Notes under the pieces: model-generated
Told to the model about the DNA's origin: nothing
The model's database searches: none
What the model saw: the letters and a program-made list of their open reading frames with translations, nothing else
Shown: piece by piece, positions 17,646-26,915 of the stretch
Layout of the letters: every line of letters begins with the position of its first letter
Numbering within the stretch: position 1 is the first letter of the stretch
Assembly (NCBI GenBank): GCA_049325275.1
Contig: JBMOLU010000084.1
Span: 248,001 to 312,000, forward strand
Origin: CAIQJJ01 sp049325275
Lineage (GTDB): Bacteria > Chloroflexota > Anaerolineae > Anaerolineales > UBA4823
Direction: 5' to 3'
DNA length: 64,000 nucleotides
Position numbers and translations under genes: made by a program

Positions 17646-20144
17646 ATGAACCGCCCCAGCGTGGACGGCACGCCAACCAAACCCATCACCAGCAGTCATG
17701 GGCCAGCGATCTCGCCTGCGTTGTTAAACAACGCCCTCGATCAGGTAATGGCAGAAACGCTGCGCCCGGTTGCCGGGGGTATCGGGGGACTGTGCGGTTT
17801 CTTTGCGATCAGCCACCTGGTCGTGTTACCCGCAGAAGTGCGCGCCGTCATGATGCTGATCGCCGGGCTGACGTCGGCTTCGATGCTGGGAGTGTATGCC
17901 TATCTTCATTCCCGTCGCATCGATGCACAGTGGGCGCACCCGCTGGCAGCACTGATGGCCTTGCTGCTGCTCGTCAACCCCAGCATCCACATGTACCTGG
18001 TAAAAGATGAATACCAGACGACCTATTTCCTGCTTTTCATCATTGGGATCGGTTCGATCTTCCTTTCGACACCCTGGTTTGCAGTTCTGGTGCTCGCCGC
18101 CTGGGGGATGTGGGGCATCGCCTTTTCGACCCTGCCGGATGCGGCAGAATGGCCGAACTATGCGTTCGCCATGTTTGCAGCGACGGTGCTGGCGTTCATC
18201 ATTTACACGGTGCGCGTCCGCTCGGCGCTGCGCCTGGAACGCTTTCGCATTCGAGATGCCGGCTACAAGATCGAACTGGAAAATGTACTCAAGACCACCG
18301 AAGAAGCGCAGCGTTCGCTGGCAACCAGCATGGCCGTCGGGCAGAGCATCACATCCATTCTCGATCTGGATACGCTGCTGGCGAACGTAGCCGATCTGAT
18401 CCAGTTGCGTTTTTCTTATACCTTTGTCGGCATTTTTTTGCTGGACGAGCCGGGGCTGCACGTGGTTTGCCGCGCCGGCACCGGGCCGGTAGGGCACAAG
18501 CTGGTTACCGAGGGATACCAGGTAAAGGTAGGGGATCGTGGGATCGTCGGCTGGGCCGCCGGGATCCGTCGCCCGGTACGAATCAACGACGTTTTGAACG
18601 ATGCTCGCTACACCCCACTGGAGGAAAACAGCCACATTCGCTCGGTGCTGGCCATTCCACTCGAGATGGGCAATCGTCTGTTGGGGGTGCTGGAGATGGA
18701 AAGCGATCACGTGGCCGCCTTCCAAGAGGACGACGTGCCCTTTCTCCAACTGCTAGCCGATCAGGTCGCAACGGCCATCAACAACGCTTCGCTCTACCAG
18801 CGCGAACGTGCCAGCCGCCAACTGGCAGAAAACCTCTATGAAATCGGGCGGGTTCTATCCGGCACCCTGGAACTATCCCGCGTGCTGCAATTAATCCTCC
18901 AACACCTGGCAGCGATCGTCTACTGCGACCGGGCCGCCCTGCTGCTGCGCCGCGAGGATGGCTCTGCGTTGGAAATCCTGGCCGCCCGCGGCTTTCCTGA
19001 TGAGTTTTTACATCGCCCGATCGCCGTCGACGAGGGGGATGTTTTCGACGAAATCTATCGCACACGCCAGCCGCTATCCATCGCCGACGTTACCGAACGC
19101 CCAGACTGGACGCAAATGGACGGCACCCTCATCACCCGTTCCTGGTTGGGCATTCCGCTCGTACACGCCAACGAAGTCATCGGCATGCTCTCCCTGGCCC
19201 GCAAGAACTTACAGGCTTATCAGAACGAAGAAATCACCCTGGCGGCCACCTTTGCAGGACAGGCCGCCGTTGCGCTGCACAATGCCCGCCTTTACGAGCA
19301 AATCAAGCGCTTCAACCAGGACCTCGAGTGCATCGTCCAACAGCGTACCGAAGCCTTGCAGTCGGCATACGATCGGCTCGAACATCTCGACCAGGCCAAA
19401 TCAAAGTTCATTAGCATCGCATCCCATGAACTACGCACGCCCATGACGCTGCTCAAAGGTTATGCCCAGATGCTGCTGGAAAACCCTCAAGTGCGCGAGA
19501 ACCCGGCCGTTTTCCCCATGATCCAGGGCATCGAATCAGGCTCAAACCGGCTGCACGAGATCATCGAGAGTATGCTCGATGTTGCCCGCATCGATAACCG
19601 CGAGTTGCAACTGCATCCTTCCCCGTTTTTGATGCCCGTACTGCTCCGGTTCGTCTACGATGGGTTGATGCCGGCCATCGAAGAACGCCATATCGAACTG
19701 GTCGAGGATTTCCAACCCATGCCATCCATCGCAGGAGATCTCGAAGGCCTGCGTAAAGTGTTCTACCATTTGATCATTAACGCCATCAAGTATACGCCCG
19801 ATGGAGGTAAAATTACCTTATCCGGACGAACACTTGCGCCTGGTGAATTGGGCATGGACGATGGCGGCATAGAGGTTATCGTCAGCGATACCGGGATCGG
19901 CATCGACGCCAACCTTGCCGACCTGATCTTTGCCAAATTTTATCAAACCGGCGAGGTAGCCCTTCACTCTTCAGGAAAGAGCAAATTCAAGGGTGGCGGG
20001 CCTGGGCTGGGACTGGCAATTGCCCGCGGGATAGTTTCCGCACACGGCGGGCGAATATGGGCCGAAAGCCCCGGTTACAACGAGGAGACGTGTCCGGGGA
20101 GTCACTTCCATGTGGCCCTACCTTTAAGTCCAAAACCTCTGTAG
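17646..20144 (+). CDS. GAF-domain sensor histidine kinase
   Basis: The 832-residue product has five to six membrane helices (about 45-195), a linker helix, and two GAF domains (about 225-385 and 395-550). A HisKA domain carries the phospho-acceptor in SHELRTP (His594). The HATPase_c domain has N-box NAIKYTPDGG, G1 DTGIGID and G2 GGGPGLGLAIARG. CGGAG lies about 14 nt before the ATG. No response regulator lies beside it. The next gene is a paralogue with a nearly matching C-terminal 60 residues, and the pair looks like a tandem duplication with different sensor regions. The signal is unknown. Confidence 0.92.
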   Translation: MNRPSVDGTPTKPITSSHGPAISPALLNNALDQVMAETLRPVAGGIGGLCGFFAISHLVVLPAEVRAVMMLIAGLTSASMLGVYAYLHSRRIDAQWAHPLAALMALLLLVNPSIHMYLVKDEYQTTYFLLFIIGIGSIFLSTPWFAVLVLAAWGMWGIAFSTLPDAAEWPNYAFAMFAATVLAFIIYTVRVRSALRLERFRIRDAGYKIELENVLKTTEEAQRSLATSMAVGQSITSILDLDTLLANVADLIQLRFSYTFVGIFLLDEPGLHVVCRAGTGPVGHKLVTEGYQVKVGDRGIVGWAAGIRRPVRINDVLNDARYTPLEENSHIRSVLAIPLEMGNRLLGVLEMESDHVAAFQEDDVPFLQLLADQVATAINNASLYQRERASRQLAENLYEIGRVLSGTLELSRVLQLILQHLAAIVYCDRAALLLRREDGSALEILAARGFPDEFLHRPIAVDEGDVFDEIYRTRQPLSIADVTERPDWTQMDGTLITRSWLGIPLVHANEVIGMLSLARKNLQAYQNEEITLAATFAGQAAVALHNARLYEQIKRFNQDLECIVQQRTEALQSAYDRLEHLDQAKSKFISIASHELRTPMTLLKGYAQMLLENPQVRENPAVFPMIQGIESGSNRLHEIIESMLDVARIDNRELQLHPSPFLMPVLLRFVYDGLMPAIEERHIELVEDFQPMPSIAGDLEGLRKVFYHLIINAIKYTPDGGKITLSGRTLAPGELGMDDGGIEVIVSDTGIGIDANLADLIFAKFYQTGEVALHSSGKSKFKGGGPGLGLAIARGIVSAHGGRIWAESPGYNEETCPGSHFHVALPLSPKPL

Positions 20145-20186
20145 CACAAGCCCTCAGATTCCGCAGCAGCGAGTCAGGAGCACACT

Positions 20187-22376
20187 TTGCAAACCTGGAT
20201 GATCGGTTCCTTCATACTGTTTGGCATTATCTACCTGCTAACAGGTGGTTTCGTCTTTACACGCCAGCAGGTCAAGGGCAGGGATTTCCGTCTGCTGCTG
20301 GCCATGGTGATCGTCTTGGGGTTTACAAATCTGCTTCAGGCGGCCAGCGTGGTAAGCGTCCACTGGACCGGGTTGCTTCTCTATGGGTTCATGGCCGTCT
20401 CCGTACTGCTCTTGCAACAGTTCCGTGTTTCGCTTTCGGTCAGTTCGCGTTCCAGGGCAATCTTCTGGTGGGCCTTCGGAGGCGCCTGGCTGCTTGTATC
20501 GATCATCCTTACGCTGACGCAGCCGACGCTGGCAAAGTGGGCGCAGCTCGCGGGCTGGGTGTTTTTTACCCTTGCGTCTTCCTGGTACGTCATCCGGGTG
20601 ATCCGTAAGACCACACTGGCTTTCAGCAAACGGCAAATGCTCTACTGGGCCGGCATTTTATTGTTGATTGTGCTCGGTCAGGTGCTGGCCTACTTCAACC
20701 AGCCCGCCTGGGCGAATATTCTGGTATTCCTGGGAATTCAGCTACTCGTCTACGTGGTTACGGCCGCACAAATCATGGACTTTTTAGGCCTGATGCGGCA
20801 CGTCGTCACCACGCTGATCGTTGGCCTGATCGTTCTGGGAACCTATGCGCTGATCTGGGCAACGATCGCATCCATTCCAAGCTTACAGCTTGCGACCCCC
20901 GACTGGTTTCCCGGCCTGCTCCTGCTGGTCTTGTTCGTCATCTTTTTCCAGGCGCTCTGGAAACTTGCCCAACGCCTGGTAGAGCGGGTGCTTCCCGGTG
21001 CGGCTTTCGACACCAATCGCATCATCCGCGAATACAGCCTGAGCATCAGCAATATTCTCGATCCCCAACGCCTGGCAAGCGTGGCGATCGGCTTGATCAG
21101 CGAGGCAATCGAGGTCCAGCGCGGGATTCTGCTCCTGGTATTCCGCGAGCAGTTGGGCGAACTGAACGGATACCGGCTCAAGGGCAACACCGGCATGGGC
21201 ATCCCGGCGCCGGAAGACGGTTTTCTGAATACCAACAGCCCGATTGCCGAGTACTTCACCCAGGCCCGCCAAACGTTGACGCAGTATGCGTTGGATTTCA
21301 ACCCCGAGTTTGCAGAACTGCCGGAGAACGAACGCCTGTGGTTTGCTGCCCTGGATGTCAACATTTACATCCCAATCTATGCCAAGGACGACTGGATCGG
21401 CCTGCTCGCCTTGGGAGCCAAAACCTCGGGGCAGGCTTACCTCGACGAAGACCTGCTTTTGGTGCGCATCCTCGCCGATCAGACCGCCGTGGCGCTGCAG
21501 AACGCGCGGCTGGTCGACAGCCTGATGCGCGTCAACAACGATTTCCGGCGGGCGTATGCCGCCATGGACCAATCCAACCGCCAGCTCGCCCGGGCCAACA
21601 CCCAACTCGAAAAACTGGATCGCGCCAAGAGCGATTTCATCGCCATTGCGTCCCACGAACTACGCACCCCCCTGACCGTCATGCGCGGCTATACCGAAAT
21701 GCTGCAAGACGATCCGACGATCAAAGATAACTCGTACTATCAAAAATTGGTCAGCGGCATTCACAACGGCATCATGCGCTTTCACGAGATTGTCGACGGT
21801 ATGCTCGACATCGCTATGATCGACAACAGCACGCTTAATTTGAGCGTCAACGAAGTTTCGATGGATGTGCTTCTGCGCATCATCTGCACCAGCCTGAAAG
21901 ATGCAGCCGCCGACCGGCAGATTCAGGTCAGCATGCAAAGCCTGCAAGAGCTGCCTCCCATCCAGGGCGACCCGGAAGCACTGCGCAAAGTCTTCTACCA
22001 CTTACTGGTCAATGCCATCAAATACACCCCCGATGGCGGCAGCGTTTCGATCAGCGGGCGCAAACTCGCCGCCGGCGAGCAAAGCCTGTCGACGGAAGGC
22101 GTCGAAATCGTCGTCAGCGACACCGGCATCGGCATCGACCCGGAGTATCACGATTTGATCTTCGTCAAGTTTTACCAGACCGGCGAGATCGCCCTGCATT
22201 CTAGCGGCAAGACCAAGTTCAAGGGCGGCGGGCCGGGCCTAGGCCTGACCATCGCCCGCGGCATCGTCGAAGCGCATGGCGGGCGCATCTGGGTCGAAAG
22301 CCCCGGCCACGATGAAGAAAAATGCCCCGGCAGCAAATTCTACGTCGCCTTGCCGGTGCGCACCAAACAGCTTTAA
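20187..22376 (+). CDS. 7TM/GAF sensor histidine kinase, paralogue of the upstream kinase
   Basis: The 729-residue product begins at TTG (20187), supported by AGGAG 7 nt upstream. About eight hydrophobic helices occupy residues 1-265, then a GAF domain (about 290-435) and a coiled linker. HisKA has SHELRTP with His490, and HATPase_c has NAIKYTPDGG, DTGIGID and GGGPGLGLTIARG. The stretch SSGKTKFKGGG differs by one residue from the upstream kinase. The two genes are 42 nt apart and probably one operon. No response regulator is adjacent, so phosphotransfer partners are elsewhere. A perfect hairpin follows the stop codon. Confidence 0.92.
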   Translation: MQTWMIGSFILFGIIYLLTGGFVFTRQQVKGRDFRLLLAMVIVLGFTNLLQAASVVSVHWTGLLLYGFMAVSVLLLQQFRVSLSVSSRSRAIFWWAFGGAWLLVSIILTLTQPTLAKWAQLAGWVFFTLASSWYVIRVIRKTTLAFSKRQMLYWAGILLLIVLGQVLAYFNQPAWANILVFLGIQLLVYVVTAAQIMDFLGLMRHVVTTLIVGLIVLGTYALIWATIASIPSLQLATPDWFPGLLLLVLFVIFFQALWKLAQRLVERVLPGAAFDTNRIIREYSLSISNILDPQRLASVAIGLISEAIEVQRGILLLVFREQLGELNGYRLKGNTGMGIPAPEDGFLNTNSPIAEYFTQARQTLTQYALDFNPEFAELPENERLWFAALDVNIYIPIYAKDDWIGLLALGAKTSGQAYLDEDLLLVRILADQTAVALQNARLVDSLMRVNNDFRRAYAAMDQSNRQLARANTQLEKLDRAKSDFIAIASHELRTPLTVMRGYTEMLQDDPTIKDNSYYQKLVSGIHNGIMRFHEIVDGMLDIAMIDNSTLNLSVNEVSMDVLLRIICTSLKDAAADRQIQVSMQSLQELPPIQGDPEALRKVFYHLLVNAIKYTPDGGSVSISGRKLAAGEQSLSTEGVEIVVSDTGIGIDPEYHDLIFVKFYQTGEIALHSSGKTKFKGGGPGLGLTIARGIVEAHGGRIWVESPGHDEEKCPGSKFYVALPVRTKQL

Positions 22377-22380
22377 GGAA

Positions 22381-22417
22381 CTACCCGGTAATGTGGGCCT
22401 GGCACATTACCGGGTAG
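22381..22417. other. Perfect hairpin after kinase pair
   Basis: CTACCCGGTAATGTG and its exact complement (15 bp) flank a 7-nt loop, 4 nt after the kinase stop codon. No T-run follows. It probably marks or protects the mRNA 3' end. Confidence 0.6.
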
Positions 22418-22504
22418 TCGCAAGAGGAGAATGCTGATCTTCATTATAGCGCTGCAAGTAAAACCAGCATGAATCAAGGTTAAAGGTTGGGTGAGAGGGG
22501 AAAT

Positions 22505-22533
22505 TTGACAAGTTTAGTCCCCTATGATAAACT
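22505..22533 (+). promoter_or_regulatory. Upstream promoter of the methionine operon
   Basis: TTGACA (22505-22510) and TAAACT (22528-22533) are separated by 17 nt. The start site would be near 22540, about 70 nt before the SAM aptamer. A second candidate lies closer to the riboswitch. Confidence 0.55.
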
Positions 22534-22577
22534 CTCGCCCGTTCGCAAGAACTTTTTATGGAAGACCTCCGTTCATA

Positions 22578-22603
22578 CAGTCGTTCGACTGAACCGTTAT
22601 AAT
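22578..22603 (+). promoter_or_regulatory. Second -10 element with adjoining palindrome
   Basis: TATAAT at 22598-22603 is a perfect -10 box. Transcription from it would begin almost exactly at the 5' end of the SAM aptamer (22609). No good -35 is visible. Instead CAGTCG-TT-CGACTG (22578-22591), a perfect palindrome, lies directly upstream and could be an operator or activator site. Confidence 0.5.
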
Positions 22604-22608
22604 GCACA

Positions 22609-22739
22609 CTCATCCAGAGAGGCTGAGGGACCGGCCCGATGAAGCCTCGGCAACCCCTACCTGACCCGTAGAAGGTGCCAACTCCGGCAGTGACCTGGAA
22701 AGCCAGATTCAGGCTTCCCAGATTCATCTGGAAGATGAG
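22609..22739 (+). ncRNA. SAM-I (S-box) riboswitch aptamer
   Basis: The stretch has the conserved S-box order. P1 5' strand CTCATC is followed by AGAGAGGCTGAGGGA, CCGGCCCGATGAAGCC, CGGCAACC and AAGGTGCCAACTCC. GGAAAGCCAGA and the P1 3' strand GATGAG (22734-22739) close it. This matches SAM-I aptamers upstream of sulfur-metabolism genes. A terminator stem begins 22 nt after P1. Binding of S-adenosylmethionine should favour that terminator and stop synthesis of the downstream genes, whose products make methionine. Confidence 0.95.
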
Positions 22740-22761
22740 CGATGACACGCCCTGCACCGTG

Positions 22762-22790
22762 CCGCCTCTCGTTTTCCAGGAGGCGGTTTT
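22762..22790 (+). terminator. Expression-platform terminator of the SAM riboswitch
   Basis: The stem CCGCCTC (22762-22768) pairs with GAGGCGG (22780-22786), and TTTT follows. It lies between the aptamer and the first gene (22814), the expected place for a transcription-attenuation platform. Confidence 0.88.
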
Positions 22791-22813
22791 GCTTTCCAAG
22801 AAAGGGAATTGAA

Positions 22814-23320
22814 ATGAGGCCAGCTGAAGTTCGCACCTTTTTCGAATATCACTACTGGGCTTTCGAGCACATCTGGGAGTGTATTATGCAATTAACCGAT
22901 GCACAATTTGCGCAGTCGATCAGGTATTCCACAGGCTCGATCCGGGGGCAGGTGCTACATACGATGAGCGCTACACAGCGCTGGATAGAACGTTTCGAAG
23001 GACGCCCCCTTACGGCACATCCAAATTTTGCCGATTATCCGACACGCCAGTCTGCCCGCAGCGCATGGAACGCAGGGCGCACGCAAGTGCGGGCATACTT
23101 GCTCACACTTAGCGAAGAAAAGCTGGATCGGGTCGTGCATTGGGAACTTCCCAACCGCAACCTATCTGCCGACCAACCGCTGTGGCAGGTGTTGCTGCAC
23201 GTGGCCAACCATACCACCGATCACCGGGCACAAATCCTGGCGCTGTTGAACCAACATTTCAATATACAAACACCGGAGCAGGACATGCTCTTTTACTTGT
23301 TGAAAACCAACCAGGAGTAA
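22814..23320 (+). CDS. DinB-family protein under SAM-riboswitch control
   Basis: The 168-residue product has the four-helix DinB/YfiT fold pattern. His residues lie at the three usual metal-binding places: early HYWAFEH, middle VLHTMSATQRW, and C-terminal VANHTTDHRAQIL. The start at 22814 follows AAAGGGA. An open frame extends up to 22742, but it would run through the terminator and is not credible. It is the first gene after the SAM-I riboswitch and ends 7 nt before metH. DinB-fold enzymes include thiol-dependent transferases and damage-induced proteins of unknown activity. Placement here suggests a role in sulfur, thiol or methyl metabolism (inference). Confidence 0.85.
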   Translation: MRPAEVRTFFEYHYWAFEHIWECIMQLTDAQFAQSIRYSTGSIRGQVLHTMSATQRWIERFEGRPLTAHPNFADYPTRQSARSAWNAGRTQVRAYLLTLSEEKLDRVVHWELPNRNLSADQPLWQVLLHVANHTTDHRAQILALLNQHFNIQTPEQDMLFYLLKTNQE

Positions 23321-23327
23321 ACCTTTT

Positions 23328-26300
23328 ATGCGAACCTACACCAATCGTCGTTACCTCGACGCACTAGCCGAGCGCGTGCTTGTCTTGTCGGGGGCTTTAG
23401 GCACCAACATTCAACGTTACCGGCTAAGCGCAGCCGATTTTGGCGGTGAAAAACTGTGGGGCTGCAACGATTATCTCGTCATTAGCAAACCTGATGTCAT
23501 CGAGGAAGTCACGGCGGCCTTTTACGAAGCCGGCAGCGATATTGTCGACACGGCCACCTTCCGTTCCAACCGCATCACCCTGCGGGATTATGGTTTGCAG
23601 CATCGCGTGATCGAAATCAATCGCGCCGCCGCCCAACTCACCCGCCGCATTGCCGACCGGTACAGCACCCCTGCAAAGCCGCGCTTCGTAGCCGGCGATA
23701 TCGGTCCCAGTGGAATGTTGCCGTCCTCCGACGACCCGGCGCTCTCGAACATCACCTTCGAAGAGATCGTCGACGTATTCCGCGAACAGGCCGTTGGCCT
23801 GTTGGAAGGGGGCTGCGACTTCTTGATCTTGGAAACATCGCAAGACATTCTCGAACTGCGCGCCGCCGTTACCGGCCTGCACAAAGCCTTTGCCGAGACG
23901 GGTATTTACGTACCCATCCAGGCCCAGGTCACGCTCGACACCACCGGCCGCATGTTGCTGGGCACCGATATCGCTGCCGCATTGACCATTCTCGAAAAGC
24001 TGGAAATCGATGTGGTGGGCATGAACTGCTCCACCGGGCCGGAGCACATGCGCGGCCCGATCGCTTACCTCGGAGAGAATGCCGCCCTGCCGATCTCCTG
24101 CGTGCCCAATGCCGGCCTGCCGCTCAACGTGGACGGCGAAGCCGTCTACCCGTTGGAACCAGAACCCTTTGCCGAGGCATTGGCCGGGTTCGTCGAAAAG
24201 CACAACGTCAGCATGGTCGGCGGCTGCTGCGGCACGACGCCGGCGCACATCAAAGCCCTGGTCGAAAAGGTTGGCGGGCATCCGCACCCGCCCCGCCCGC
24301 AAAGCCGCGCCCCCTACCTGGCGTCGGCCACGCGCGCCGTGGCCATGCAGCAGGAGCCACCGCCCTTCCTGATCGGCGAACGTTGCAGCGCCCAAGGCAG
24401 CCGCGTCTTCAAAAAGATGCTGCTCAACGAAGACTACGATGCCATCCTGCAGGTAGCGCGCCAGCAGGTGGACTTTGGCGCACACGCGCTGGATATTTCC
24501 ACCGCTGTCACCGAACGGCCCGATGAACGCGAACTCATGCGCAGCGTGGTCAAAAAGCTGGCTTCGGGCGTCGAAACACCGCTGGTGATCGACTCGACCG
24601 AACTGGACGTGGTCGAAACGGCCCTACAAACGGCTCCTGGGCGCTGCCTGATCAACTCGACGCACCTGGAAAGCGGCCGCGCCAAAGCCGACAAAGTTTT
24701 CGCCCTGGCCAAGAAATACAATGCCGCCGTCATGTGCATGACGATTGATGAAAAAGGGATGGCACTCAGCGCCAAACGCAAGCAGGAAGTGGCCCGGCGC
24801 ATCTACGAGATCGCTGTGAACGAGCATGGATTGCGCCCTGCGGACTTGGTCTTCGACGCCCTCACGTTCACCCTGGCCACCGGCGAAGCCGAATATGCCA
24901 ACAGCGCCATCGAGACCATCGAGGGCATCCGCCAGATCAAGGCGGCCCTGCCCGGCGTGCTGACATCCCTGGGCGTCAGCAACCTTTCGTTTGGGTTGGC
25001 CACCCATGCCCGGCCAACGCTCAACACGGTCATGCTCTACCACGCCGTTCGGGCCGGGTTGGACATGGCCATCGTCAACCCCCAGCACGCCATCCCTTAT
25101 GCCGACATTCCTGCCGAAGAGCGCCAGTTGGCCGAAGACCTGATCTTCAACCGCCGCCCGGATGCGCTGCAACGCTACATCGAGCATTTCGAGGCTCGTG
25201 CGGGCACGCAAGGCCCCACCGTCCAGGCTGCCGATCCCACCGCAGGGATGAGTGCAGCGGAGCGCCTGCACTGGCGCATTTTGCACCGGCACAAAGATGG
25301 GGTAGAGGCAGACATTGACGAACTGATCGCGGCTCTCACCGCCGGCCCTTCCCCGACGATGGCAGGGGCGCAACTCTTGTCCTTGGTGGAAGCGGCGCCG
25401 GGCGTGAGGGCCGAACGGCACACGGCCGCCGTCACGGCGCTCAACACCGTCCTTCTGCCTGCCATGAAAGAAGTCGGTGACAAGTTCGGCGCCGGTGAAT
25501 TGATCCTGCCCTTCGTACTGCAATCGGCTGAAGTCATGAAAAAGGCCGTCGCCCACCTGGAAACCTATCTCGAACGCCAGGAAGGCGTCACCAAGGGCAC
25601 GGTCGTGCTGGCCACCGTCTACGGCGACGTACACGACATCGGTAAGAACCTGGTCAAAACGATCCTGGTCAACAACGGCTACACGGTGATCGACCTGGGC
25701 AAACAGGTGCCCGCCGAAGCCATTATCGACGAGGCCATCGCAAGCAGCGCCACCGCTATCGGGCTTTCGGCGCTGCTCGTAAGCACATCGAAGCAAATGC
25801 CGTTGATCGTCAACGAACTGCAACGGCGTAAGCTCAGCTTCCCGGTGTTGATCGGTGGGGCAGCCATCAACCGCCGCTTTGGCTGGCGTATCCGCTACAC
25901 CGAGGACGGCACACCCTATGAACCGGGCGTTTTTTACTGTAAAGACGCCTTCGAGGGCCTGAGCGCAATGGATGCGCTGATCGACCCGCAACAGCGTGAA
26001 GATCTGCTGGCCCGGCTCGACGCCGAAGCAGAGCGCGAGGTGGGCCGCAGCAGTAAGCCCCGTGCCGACGTTCAAACGGCGCAGCGCTCCAACGTCAAGC
26101 CTGCCCCCATCGCCCCACCGGCCGCTTTTGGATCGAGGGTCGTGCGCACCATGCCGCTCGAGGCGGTCTTCGAACACTTGAATATTAATGAATTGTATCG
26201 CCTTTCATGGGGGGCCAAAAACACCCACGGGGCCGACTGGGAAAAGCTCAAGGCTGAGTTCGACATCCGCCTGGCGGAAATGAAACGCGAGGCCCTGCGC

Positions 26301-26897
26301 AGCGGCTGGTTGCAACCCCAGGGAGTCTACGGGCTGTGGCCCTGCCAGGCCGATGGGAGTGAATTGATCGTCTACGCGCCTACTACCAACGGCAACGGGC
26401 CCAAGGAACTCACCCGCCTGACGTTCCCGCGCCAACCCGCCGGAGACTATCTTTGCCTGGCCGATTACTTCGCCCCGGTCTCGTCGGGGCAGATGGATAT
26501 AGTGGCCCTGCAGGTCGTGACGGTGGGCCAGGAAGCCACCGAACGCTTCGAGAAACTGCAAGCGCGCGACGACTATTCGGAAGGCTACTTCCTGCACGGC
26601 CTGGCCGTGCAAACCGCCGAAGCGGCCGCCGAATACCTGCACCAGCATATCCGGCGCGAGCTTGGGCTGGCAAACGGGCAGGGAAAGCGTTATTCCTGGG
26701 GCTACCCGGCCATTCCCGATCTGGCAGATCATCGCAAGGTCTTCGACCTGCTGCCTGCGGAAGAGGAACTCGGCATGAGCCTATCCGCAGCTTACCAGTT
26801 GATCCCCGAACAGTCGACGGCCGCCATCATCGTGCACCATCCCGATGCAAAGTACTACACCGTCGGCGAGAGCCGGGTAGAGCAGCTAAGCCGGTAA
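23328..26897 (+). CDS. metH: Cobalamin-dependent methionine synthase
   Basis: The 1189-residue product has all four MetH modules. The homocysteine domain carries zinc ligands Cys234, Cys300 and Cys301 (NCSTG and GGCCGTTP). The pterin-binding methyltetrahydrofolate domain spans about 345-610. The B12 module has the cap and DVHDIGKN with the cobalt-ligand His769. The C-terminal AdoMet-dependent reactivation domain (about 945-1189) includes RYSWGYPAIPDLADH. It transfers a methyl group from 5-methyl-THF to homocysteine through cobalamin. It lies between the DinB gene and the MTHFR fusion, all under the SAM-I riboswitch. ATG with CAGGAG upstream. Confidence 0.98.
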   Translation: MRTYTNRRYLDALAERVLVLSGALGTNIQRYRLSAADFGGEKLWGCNDYLVISKPDVIEEVTAAFYEAGSDIVDTATFRSNRITLRDYGLQHRVIEINRAAAQLTRRIADRYSTPAKPRFVAGDIGPSGMLPSSDDPALSNITFEEIVDVFREQAVGLLEGGCDFLILETSQDILELRAAVTGLHKAFAETGIYVPIQAQVTLDTTGRMLLGTDIAAALTILEKLEIDVVGMNCSTGPEHMRGPIAYLGENAALPISCVPNAGLPLNVDGEAVYPLEPEPFAEALAGFVEKHNVSMVGGCCGTTPAHIKALVEKVGGHPHPPRPQSRAPYLASATRAVAMQQEPPPFLIGERCSAQGSRVFKKMLLNEDYDAILQVARQQVDFGAHALDISTAVTERPDERELMRSVVKKLASGVETPLVIDSTELDVVETALQTAPGRCLINSTHLESGRAKADKVFALAKKYNAAVMCMTIDEKGMALSAKRKQEVARRIYEIAVNEHGLRPADLVFDALTFTLATGEAEYANSAIETIEGIRQIKAALPGVLTSLGVSNLSFGLATHARPTLNTVMLYHAVRAGLDMAIVNPQHAIPYADIPAEERQLAEDLIFNRRPDALQRYIEHFEARAGTQGPTVQAADPTAGMSAAERLHWRILHRHKDGVEADIDELIAALTAGPSPTMAGAQLLSLVEAAPGVRAERHTAAVTALNTVLLPAMKEVGDKFGAGELILPFVLQSAEVMKKAVAHLETYLERQEGVTKGTVVLATVYGDVHDIGKNLVKTILVNNGYTVIDLGKQVPAEAIIDEAIASSATAIGLSALLVSTSKQMPLIVNELQRRKLSFPVLIGGAAINRRFGWRIRYTEDGTPYEPGVFYCKDAFEGLSAMDALIDPQQREDLLARLDAEAEREVGRSSKPRADVQTAQRSNVKPAPIAPPAAFGSRVVRTMPLEAVFEHLNINELYRLSWGAKNTHGADWEKLKAEFDIRLAEMKREALRSGWLQPQGVYGLWPCQADGSELIVYAPTTNGNGPKELTRLTFPRQPAGDYLCLADYFAPVSSGQMDIVALQVVTVGQEATERFEKLQARDDYSEGYFLHGLAVQTAEAAAEYLHQHIRRELGLANGQGKRYSWGYPAIPDLADHRKVFDLLPAEEELGMSLSAAYQLIPEQSTAAIIVHHPDAKYYTVGESRVEQLSR

Positions 26898-26915
26898 GGC
26901 TTCAGGGCAACGCCA

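Noticed and set aside
22742..22813. An N-terminal extension of the DinB protein back to 22742
   Set aside because: It would be translated through the riboswitch terminator; the start at 22814 has its own ribosome site.
24624..26177. A 517-codon minus-strand frame opposite metH
   Set aside because: Low-complexity composition typical of antisense of a GC-rich gene; the plus strand encodes an unambiguous MetH.
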